Under the pieces are notes generated by a model. It was given only the letters and a program-made list of their open reading frames with translations. It was not told the DNA's origin and searched no databases. A stretch of DNA of 64,000 nt from Pyrodictiaceae archaeon (GTDB lineage: Archaea > Thermoproteota > Thermoprotei_A > Sulfolobales > WANQ01), in the NCBI GenBank assembly GCA_015521735.1, contig WANQ01000043.1, positions 59,187-123,186 of the forward strand. The letters run 5' to 3'. The first letter of the stretch is position 1, and each line of letters opens with the position of its first letter. Below, piece by piece: positions 56,675-64,000 of this stretch. Both the position numbers and the translations under genes were made by a program.

Positions 56675-57796
56675 GTGATCCGTAACAAAGTACTGGGAGC
56701 CGCTATAATTGTATTCGTAGTAGTTGCAACGGTCTTGATAATCTATGGTCTAGGCTTAGTGCAGGGGGGTAGCGTAGAGAGCTTGAATAAGATGGTCCAT
56801 CTAAGAGGGTCTGGTGCAACATTTCTTCAACCACAACTTGAAGCATGGGTTCAGGAATTCATGAAAGAGTATGGCAATATCGTAATAGAGTACCAAGGCG
56901 TAGGTAGTGGTGCTGGTCAAGAACAGTTCTTTAAGGGTCTAACAGACTTTTGTGGAAGCGATCCTCCTCTTAGTCATGAGAAATGGTTAGAATACAAGGG
57001 TAAGGTATTACAGTTACCAGTTATACTTGGAGCAGTTGTAATAGTATACAATGTACCCGAGATACCGAAGAGTGTACACTTGAATCTTAGTGGTGAAGTC
57101 CTAGCACTAATATATAAAGGCGAGATAGAGTACTGGGATGATCCTCGTATAAAGGAGCTTAACCCTGGATTAGCTGATAAGTTACCTCATGAGGAAATCA
57201 TAGTAGTTCATCGCTCAGATGCAAGTGGCACTACACAAATATTCACAACATTTCTACATAAAGCAGCACCTGAAATATGGCCTATTGAACTAGTAGGGAA
57301 GACCATTGATTGGCCCGTAGATAAAGTGGGTAGAGGTGTAGGCGGTAAAGGTAATCCGGGTGTTACAGCCAATGTCATTAACACAAAGTACTCTATAGGA
57401 TACGTGGAACTTGCATATGCGTTAAAAAACAATCTAACTATAGCAGCGATAAGGAATAGAGAAGGAGTATTTGTGCTACCATCCACCGAGACCATACAAT
57501 CAGCAGCAAAACATGCATTAAAGACAAAGCTTATACCTATCTCGCCCGATGGTGATTTCTGCAAGGAACTAGATGCAATAGTATATGCACCTGGAAAGAA
57601 CTCGTATCCGTTAACAGCATTCTCACATATATTCGTGTGGAAGACCTATGAGGATAAGGCTAAGGCTGAAGCATTAAAGAGGTTTATCGAATGGATATAC
57701 ACTAAGGGATCCAAGTACATAATTGAAGGCTATGTAGCTGTACCAGAGGAAATTAAGAGTATAGGATTGAAAGCAGTAGAATTAATTGAAGGCTAG
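56675..57796 (+). CDS. pstS: Phosphate ABC transporter substrate-binding protein PstS
   Basis: LRGSGATFLQPQLEAWVQEF; YQGVGSGAGQEQF; VHRSDASGTTQIFTTFL. Confidence 0.92.
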   Translation: MIRNKVLGAAIIVFVVVATVLIIYGLGLVQGGSVESLNKMVHLRGSGATFLQPQLEAWVQEFMKEYGNIVIEYQGVGSGAGQEQFFKGLTDFCGSDPPLSHEKWLEYKGKVLQLPVILGAVVIVYNVPEIPKSVHLNLSGEVLALIYKGEIEYWDDPRIKELNPGLADKLPHEEIIVVHRSDASGTTQIFTTFLHKAAPEIWPIELVGKTIDWPVDKVGRGVGGKGNPGVTANVINTKYSIGYVELAYALKNNLTIAAIRNREGVFVLPSTETIQSAAKHALKTKLIPISPDGDFCKELDAIVYAPGKNSYPLTAFSHIFVWKTYEDKAKAEALKRFIEWIYTKGSKYIIEGYVAVPEEIKSIGLKAVELIEG

Positions 57797-57812
57797 ATAG
57801 GGAGTCCAAGTA

Positions 57813-58751
57813 ATGACATCTATTCCTAGAAGCGATAAACTATTTTTCTACGCACTACTTCCATTTGCAGGTATAGTTCTGTCAATCTTTATTCTTTTAC
57901 TTAAGATTCTTGTAGAGAATTCTCTACCAATATTCATACGTGAAGGCTTAGGATTTATAACCTCGAATATTTGGAGACCATCAGAGACTAATTCTAGAAT
58001 AGAATACTATGGTATATTATCGCCGATAGTGGGAACCTTCTATACCTCCTTAATAGCATTAATACTCGCGCTTCCAGCTTCTATAGCGTTGACAGTATTC
58101 GTGAACGAGTATGTACCTCATCGTTTCAAGATCCTTATTGTAAACCTGATAGAGGTTATGGCAGGATTACCTACTGTACTGTATGGTTTATGGGGGGCCT
58201 TCATATTTGCACCATTACTAAAAGACTACGTTATGGTGCCCCTGAATAATTACTTTTGGTTTATACCCATATTCTCATGTAAGCCTACTACACCTTCAAC
58301 TATGTTCACAGCTAGTGTGATACTAGCCATAATGGTTACACCGTTCATAACCAGCGTTATAAGAGAAGCATATGAGGCCATACCACTGAGTTATCGTGAA
58401 GCAGCTTTAGGTATAGGTACTACTAAGTATGAGTACGTCAAGATAATGTTAACTATGATAAAGCCAGCTATACTAGCAGCAGTTCTACTAGGATTTGGTA
58501 GAGTAGCAGGTGAAACCATAGCTGTCTCCATGACCATTGGTAACAGCTTCTCATTATCAATGTGTCTATTTGAGCCAGGATATACTATATCTTCTCTCAT
58601 AGCTAACCAGTTCGGTAACGCAGGATTCTACCATTACATGACATACGCGTTGTATGGTGCAGGATTCATATTATTGATAATAGGCTTGACCTTGAACTCC
58701 ATAGGCTTATATATCTTAGTGAGGTGGAGAAAAAGCCTTGAAGAGACTTGA
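57813..58751 (+). CDS. pstC: Phosphate ABC transporter permease PstC
   Basis: GLPTVLYGLWGAFIF; REAYEAIPLSYREAALGIG; GFGRVAGETIAV. Confidence 0.92.
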   Translation: MTSIPRSDKLFFYALLPFAGIVLSIFILLLKILVENSLPIFIREGLGFITSNIWRPSETNSRIEYYGILSPIVGTFYTSLIALILALPASIALTVFVNEYVPHRFKILIVNLIEVMAGLPTVLYGLWGAFIFAPLLKDYVMVPLNNYFWFIPIFSCKPTTPSTMFTASVILAIMVTPFITSVIREAYEAIPLSYREAALGIGTTKYEYVKIMLTMIKPAILAAVLLGFGRVAGETIAVSMTIGNSFSLSMCLFEPGYTISSLIANQFGNAGFYHYMTYALYGAGFILLIIGLTLNSIGLYILVRWRKSLEET

Positions 58752-59589
58752 TCGTAGAATAATCATGGATAGGTTCTTCAAGTATCTTGTCATAGTAATA
58801 TCACTTATAGCGCTCATGCCACTATTCTATATAATTACATCAATACTTGTCCATGGAGGAAGTACAGTATTAAAGGCTGGTATAAGTTTCCTCTACGAGC
58901 CGCCACCTTCACCACTCTCAACTAATGTAGGTGGTATAGGCCCTTCTCTATTAGGCACAATTCTATTAATGACGATAACAATCATTATAGGGTTACCATT
59001 AGCGTTCTTTACAGCAGTCTTAGCAGTGGAGTATCCTAATAGTATAATAGCTAAGTTCGTAGGCATACTTACTCGCTCATTCATTGAGATACCAACTATA
59101 CTCATAGGCGTACTCGTCTACACCATAATGGTTTTACCCATGGGTAGATTCTCAGCTATAGCTGGTGCTATAGCATTGGCACTTGTCTCTCTTCCATACA
59201 TGTACACTCACATTGAGAATGCTTTAGCCTCTATTCCCTGGATTTACCGTGAAGCGGCTTATGGGTTAGGTTTAACTAAGCCTAAAGCGCTCTTCCACAT
59301 ATTTATGGGTATTGCTCGTAGAGGTATAGTTGCTGGCATCCTCATAGGTTTAGCTAAAGCCAGTGGTGAAACAGCTCCCCTACTATTCACTATTGGTGGT
59401 AGTAGGCATTCATACTTCCAAGGACTTGATAAACCTATTGACGCTATACCATTACTCATATACGAATTTGCTCAAACACCCTACAATATATACCATGAAG
59501 TTGCCTGGGGTGCTGCATTAATCCTTCTCCTAATATACCTTGGAGTATTCGCTACATTAAGACTCCTTGTAAAGAAGGTGGAACTATGA
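58738..59589 (+). CDS. pstA: Phosphate ABC transporter permease PstA
   Basis: [56 protein letters not shown]. Confidence 0.92.
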   Translation: MKRLDRRIIMDRFFKYLVIVISLIALMPLFYIITSILVHGGSTVLKAGISFLYEPPPSPLSTNVGGIGPSLLGTILLMTITIIIGLPLAFFTAVLAVEYPNSIIAKFVGILTRSFIEIPTILIGVLVYTIMVLPMGRFSAIAGAIALALVSLPYMYTHIENALASIPWIYREAAYGLGLTKPKALFHIFMGIARRGIVAGILIGLAKASGETAPLLFTIGGSRHSYFQGLDKPIDAIPLLIYEFAQTPYNIYHEVAWGAALILLLIYLGVFATLRLLVKKVEL

Positions 59590-60338
59590 AGTACATCGTT
59601 GATATCAAGTGTTTGAGTGTTTACATTAAGGGAAAGAAGATACTCGAGTGTATTGATCTTAAGATCCCTAGAAACTCTATCTTCACGATAATGGGTCCAA
59701 GTGGTTCAGGTAAGAGTACCCTTTTAAGAGTAATTAATAGGTTAATAGACCTAATACCCTACGCTAAAGTCGAAGGTAAAGTGTACGTATTTGGTATGAA
59801 TATATACAATGTTGACCCCTATATCCTGCGTAAACAAATAGGAATGGTATTCCAGACACCTAATCCATTTCCACATCTAAGTATATACGATAATGTCGCA
59901 CTAGGTGCGAAACTTAACGGTGTAGCTAGGAACAAGGATGAGCTAGATAAGATAGTTGAATGGGCTCTAAGGAAAGCCATGTTATGGGATGAAGTTAAGG
60001 ATAGACTACGCGAGCCTCCATCAAAACTAAGTGGTGGTCAAAGACAAAGACTATGCCTTGCTCGAGCACTAGCTATTAAACCTAAACTCCTACTACTCGA
60101 TGAACCTACAGCTAACATAGACCCAGTTAACACACGTAAAATAGAGGAAACCCTAACATCACTAAAGAATGAAATGACCATAGTCATGGTAACTCACTCT
60201 CCACATCAAGCAGCACGTATATCCGATTACATAGCATTCCTCTACATGGGCAAACTAATTGAATGGGGACCTTCTAGTCAGATACTTATTAGACCAAGAA
60301 GCAAGCTTACAGAAAAGTTCCTTAGAGGTGAAATATGA
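59586..60338 (+). CDS. pstB: Phosphate ABC transporter ATPase PstB
   Basis: [50 protein letters not shown]. Confidence 0.93.
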   Translation: MKYIVDIKCLSVYIKGKKILECIDLKIPRNSIFTIMGPSGSGKSTLLRVINRLIDLIPYAKVEGKVYVFGMNIYNVDPYILRKQIGMVFQTPNPFPHLSIYDNVALGAKLNGVARNKDELDKIVEWALRKAMLWDEVKDRLREPPSKLSGGQRQRLCLARALAIKPKLLLLDEPTANIDPVNTRKIEETLTSLKNEMTIVMVTHSPHQAARISDYIAFLYMGKLIEWGPSSQILIRPRSKLTEKFLRGEI

Positions 60339-60339
60339 G

Positions 60340-60966
60340 TTGAACGAGTATATTGAAGAAGAGACAAGGAGACTAATCAGAATACTACATGACATGTACA
60401 GTATAGTAGAGGAAATCTTAGACTACACAATAAAGCTGTTTGAGGAAAAAGATGAAGCTACACGAAGTATTTTCAGGAATAGTATAGAGAGATTAGTTAG
60501 TGCAGTAGATATTCTCAGACGCGATGCATTCACCAAAGCACTATTATTCATAGCTAAATTCCAGCCTCTAGGAAGAGAGCTAAGATTCATTGAAGCATAC
60601 ATAAGTGTATGCTACGATGTTTACAGAATCAGTAGATATTGTAAAGAGATAAGTAGAATAGATAGTATAATAGATAGCCTCAGCTCAGAACTATTCAAAG
60701 ATCTCCGTGAAGGACTAGAATGGGCTAAATCGATGGTTAAATTAGCTACTCAAAGCTTTATTGAAAATAACGTGAACAATGCTAAGAGGGTCCTAGACAT
60801 GGATAACAAGCTTGATAACCTCTATGTGGGTTACTTGAAGAAACTTAAATCTATGGAGGCAGTGCCAAAGTACTATGCCATTAAGATCGTTATTGCGAGA
60901 CATGTTGAACGTATAGGTGATCACGCAACATACATTGCTAGGTATATTCTAGATCTTGAAAAATAG
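60340..60966 (+). CDS. phoU: PhoU-family protein
   Basis: Follows pstB; VARHVERIGDHATYIAR-like PhoU helix; probable TTG start at 60340 preceded by GAGGTGA (ORF track starts at 60259 inside pstB). Confidence 0.8.
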   Translation: MNEYIEEETRRLIRILHDMYSIVEEILDYTIKLFEEKDEATRSIFRNSIERLVSAVDILRRDAFTKALLFIAKFQPLGRELRFIEAYISVCYDVYRISRYCKEISRIDSIIDSLSSELFKDLREGLEWAKSMVKLATQSFIENNVNNAKRVLDMDNKLDNLYVGYLKKLKSMEAVPKYYAIKIVIARHVERIGDHATYIARYILDLEK

Positions 60967-61007
60967 TGATCACAAGAGTAAAATAGATGTAGTAGAGGTG
61001 ATATTCC

Positions 61008-62285
61008 TTATTGTGTTTGCTTCTTGTATTTTTCTACTAATTCTTTAGCGTAGTCGAATCTTATTCTTCCTTCTCTAACCATTTGTTCTGCTACCTTGTC
61101 TATTAGTTCTCCTGTTGCACCTGCCATTATTGCTAGATTCTTTGCGTGAAGCTTCATGTGTCCTCTCTGTATTCCCTCAGTTACTAGTGCTCTTAGTGCT
61201 GCTAGGTTTTGTGCTAGTCCTACAGCCGCCATTATTTCTGCTAGCTCGCTTGCCTTCTTTACTCCTAGTATCTTTAATGCTATTCTTGCTATTGGGTGTA
61301 CTTTTACTGCTCCACCAACTATTCCTATCTGTAATGGTATTTCTAGAGTTCCTACAAGATTGCCTTCACTATCCATATCCCATATGCTTAATGGCTTATA
61401 CGTACCCGTTCTTGAAGCGTAGGCGTGTATTCCTGCTTCTATTGCTCTATGGTCTTGGGCTGTTGCTAGTGCTACAGCTATTATACCATTCATTATCCCC
61501 TTGTTATGTGTTACTGCTCTAAAGGGATCAGCTTCAGCTAATGCGCTTGCATCAACTATTTTCTCTACTACCTCTCTACCCCCAACTGCTTCTGGAGGTG
61601 CTTTAGCCCATGCTCTTACTAGTCGGTAGACTGCGTAGTTTGATATTATTCTTAGCCTTGCTTCGCCACCAGTAATTTTCTCTAGTATTGGTGCTACTGC
61701 TTCAGCCATAGTGTTGACTGCGTTAGCACCCATAGCGTCTAGTACATCAACTATTAGGTGAACTACTATTGCTGGCCCACGTCTTGTCTCTACTACTCTT
61801 ACCTCTACATCTCTTGCACCACCACCTAGCTTTACTAGAACAGGGTCTTGCTGGTTAGCATGGTCTATTATCTCGTTTTTCTTTTCAAGAATCTTGAAAG
61901 CCTTATAGTGAGGTGAATCTACTTTAACCAAATGTATTTGGCCTATCATGTACTGTGGTCCAGCTTTAGCTATAATCCCGTCTCCTCCACGTAGCATTTT
62001 AGCAGCATTACTAGCTGCTGCAACAACACTACTCTCCTCTATAACCATGGGTACAAGGTAGTCTCTACCATTAATTCTAAAATTCGTTGCAATCGCGAAT
62101 GGATACGTCATACCCCCTATAACGTTTTCTATCATAGCATCAGCTATCTTAGGATCAAGATTACCAAACCTTCTCAACAACTCTACTTCTTCATCACTAA
62201 GATTAGCCCACTCCTTAACTATCTTTAACCTCTCCTCTATTGGTAGCTTATAGAATCCTGGTATACGTGAAGAACGTTGAGCCAA
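61008..62285 (-). CDS. Hydroxymethylglutaryl-CoA reductase, class II-like
   Basis: ERLKIVKEWANLSDEEVELL; VPMVIEESSVVAAASNAAKMLRGGDG; MGANAVNTMAEA. Confidence 0.9.
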   Translation of the reverse strand: MAQRSSRIPGFYKLPIEERLKIVKEWANLSDEEVELLRRFGNLDPKIADAMIENVIGGMTYPFAIATNFRINGRDYLVPMVIEESSVVAAASNAAKMLRGGDGIIAKAGPQYMIGQIHLVKVDSPHYKAFKILEKKNEIIDHANQQDPVLVKLGGGARDVEVRVVETRRGPAIVVHLIVDVLDAMGANAVNTMAEAVAPILEKITGGEARLRIISNYAVYRLVRAWAKAPPEAVGGREVVEKIVDASALAEADPFRAVTHNKGIMNGIIAVALATAQDHRAIEAGIHAYASRTGTYKPLSIWDMDSEGNLVGTLEIPLQIGIVGGAVKVHPIARIALKILGVKKASELAEIMAAVGLAQNLAALRALVTEGIQRGHMKLHAKNLAIMAGATGELIDKVAEQMVREGRIRFDYAKELVEKYKKQTQ

Positions 62286-62439
62286 GACCTACTACCCAGT
62301 ATACCTGTCTACGCATCAGGATATAAAGGTATAGACTCTCTAAGTAGTGTAAAGACTTATCCACTAACCACTTATTAATAGTCTTAGCTAAAACGGTATT
62401 AGTTAATAGAGGATACAAGATAGTACAGGGTGTAGAAGG

Positions 62440-63051
62440 ATGAGTAGAGTACACCTAGTATTTGATATGGATGGAACAATTATGCAAATACCAGTAGAAT
62501 GGAGTAAAGTGTTAAGTGAACTAGAAGATCTATTAGGATATAAGTTATCTGGAATACTCCCCATTCTACGTAAACTATATGGTACACCACTGTATAGGAG
62601 CATTAACTCAGTAATAGAAAAATACGAGTTAAAAGCAATTAACAAGATTAGAGTACTAGACGACTCACCTAGAGTACTAGTAGAATTATCTAAGAAGTAC
62701 CCCATACACTTAGTCACAATGCAGTCACGCAGGGTAGCTCAAAAAGCATTAGAGCTAATGGGGATAGCTAGTATACCATTAACGCTAGTAACTAGAGATG
62801 AAGCAGGATTTAGAGAAACACAACTAAAACTAGTAATGAACAAGCATAATCTAAGGCCTTCCCAAGTAGTCTTCATAGCAGATAAAGTACTCGACATGTG
62901 CATAGCCTATAAACTAGGAGTTCAAGGCATACTAGTCGCAAGAAAAGACTTTAACCCTCAAATATCCTCAACAGATAACTTAATAGAAGACCTTGAAACC
63001 CTAGGCATAATTATAGTCGAGAACTTAAGAGAACTACTAACACTACTTTAA
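62440..63051 (+). CDS. HAD-superfamily hydrolase
   Basis: LVFDMDGTI motif; VFIADKVLDMCIAYKLGVQGILV. Confidence 0.82.
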   Translation: MSRVHLVFDMDGTIMQIPVEWSKVLSELEDLLGYKLSGILPILRKLYGTPLYRSINSVIEKYELKAINKIRVLDDSPRVLVELSKKYPIHLVTMQSRRVAQKALELMGIASIPLTLVTRDEAGFRETQLKLVMNKHNLRPSQVVFIADKVLDMCIAYKLGVQGILVARKDFNPQISSTDNLIEDLETLGIIIVENLRELLTLL

Positions 63052-63087
63052 AGACAAGTTAGCCTAGATTAAGTGTAAAAACATGTA

Positions 63088-64000
63088 TTAGCCTATATAC
63101 TCTACTGAAGCATAACCATCGTATCTTAGTATACCTCTACCACCCTTAACAAATATTGCTACTGGTACCTCCCACCACCCTAAAGGCGCATAAACTCCTA
63201 TAGTACCAGTTCCTTCAACAATACCTACAAGTCCTGCTCCATAAGTACTATACCATTCAGTAGGGAATATCATTTTATCTACATCAGTACCTAGACACTT
63301 TATAGTATATATTGCTATTCTTGGGTTAAGTATTCTACAACTAGCTCCTCCATTAGCACCTATAATTTCTCCTTGCCTTATACCTAATCTTCTCAACGCT
63401 AATGCTGGTGCTCTTCTCGCAATAGTACCATAAACGTTGACTTCATATACTGGTACGCCGAATAATAGGCCTTTAATGTATACTCTAAACCACCAGTGAT
63501 ATACTGTTGGGTAGGGGAGAACTACTGTCATGTACCCTGAAGTGACGTTTCGTTGTTCTGTAATTTCTATTACTGGTAGGTTTGGAGGTACTGGTATTAT
63601 TGGTATTGTGAAGTTGTATGTGCTAGCACTAGAGTTTATGTTCAATACATCAACTCTATATGGGCCACTATAACTAATAATAGTGTAGTTCCTTAAGTTT
63701 ATGCTTAAGGCTTGAATGTTCTTTTCTATTAATTCTTCATCGAATGTTCCAAGTATGCTTTCCAAACTATTTATTGACGTGTTCTTTGTAACTAGTGTTA
63801 TGGCTACTAGTGTTTTTGTTGTAGTATTGTTTAATAGGTCTATTAGCTTTAGATACTTGTATCCTAGCTCCTCAACGTACTTTTTCACTACATCAACGAC
63901 AACACTTACATTCGTGGTTTCATTGTTAATAGGGCTTATGTCTTCATACATGGTTACATTACCAGGTTCTGCTACTACGGTGAATGCTTCAATTCTATAG
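63088..64000 (-). CDS. Hypothetical extracellular-type protein (partial at right edge)
   Basis: Frame stays open upstream of the listed Met to the window edge (YRIEAFTVVAEPGNVT-M...); N-x-S/T-rich, beta-rich composition. Confidence 0.6.
   Translation of the reverse strand, partial: YRIEAFTVVAEPGNVTMYEDISPINNETTNVSVVVDVVKKYVEELGYKYLKLIDLLNNTTTKTLVAITLVTKNTSINSLESILGTFDEELIEKNIQALSINLRNYTIISYSGPYRVDVLNINSSASTYNFTIPIIPVPPNLPVIEITEQRNVTSGYMTVVLPYPTVYHWWFRVYIKGLLFGVPVYEVNVYGTIARRAPALALRRLGIRQGEIIGANGGASCRILNPRIAIYTIKCLGTDVDKMIFPTEWYSTYGAGLVGIVEGTGTIGVYAPLGWWEVPVAIFVKGGRGILRYDGYASVEYIG

Noticed and set aside
1-64000. CRISPR arrays, cas genes, insertion sequences, prophage or integrase genes
   Set aside because: No regularly spaced direct repeats and no Cas, transposase, integrase or phage structural motifs seen in the ORF track.

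Overview
AT-rich archaeal chromosomal window, most likely a hyperthermophilic crenarchaeon (Thermoproteota), densely coded and mostly on the minus strand. No rRNA, tRNA, CRISPR array or insertion sequence was recognised. Ordinary content: a BMP-type nucleoside ABC importer, a biotin ECF transporter with BirA, a tungstate/molybdate ABC importer, a complete Pst phosphate system with PhoU-type proteins, molybdopterin genes (moeA, moaA, moaC, Tfx-type regulator), tRNA modification genes (ThiI, NSUN-type m5C methyltransferase, TtuA-like plus a diglycine ubiquitin-like protein), HMG-CoA reductase and a VapBC-like pair. Main discoveries: (1) a five-gene minus-strand hydrogenase operon (1-5718, truncated at the left edge) that appears to be a NiFe/FeFe chimera. 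The N-terminal (proximal-cluster) part of a NiFe small subunit is fused to an FeFe-hydrogenase-type ferredoxin module and a degenerate H-cluster-like domain; the missing distal-cluster part of the small subunit appears to sit on the C-terminus of the HoxU/HydC-like protein. (2) A perfect 31-bp inverted repeat with a 24-nt spacer that contains the likely start codon of a caspase-like secreted protease. (3) That protease lies directly upstream of two tandem paralogous Ser/Thr-stalked surface proteins, an apparently undescribed cell-surface locus. (4) Several GC-rich intergenic foldable elements and two candidate box C/D sRNAs.
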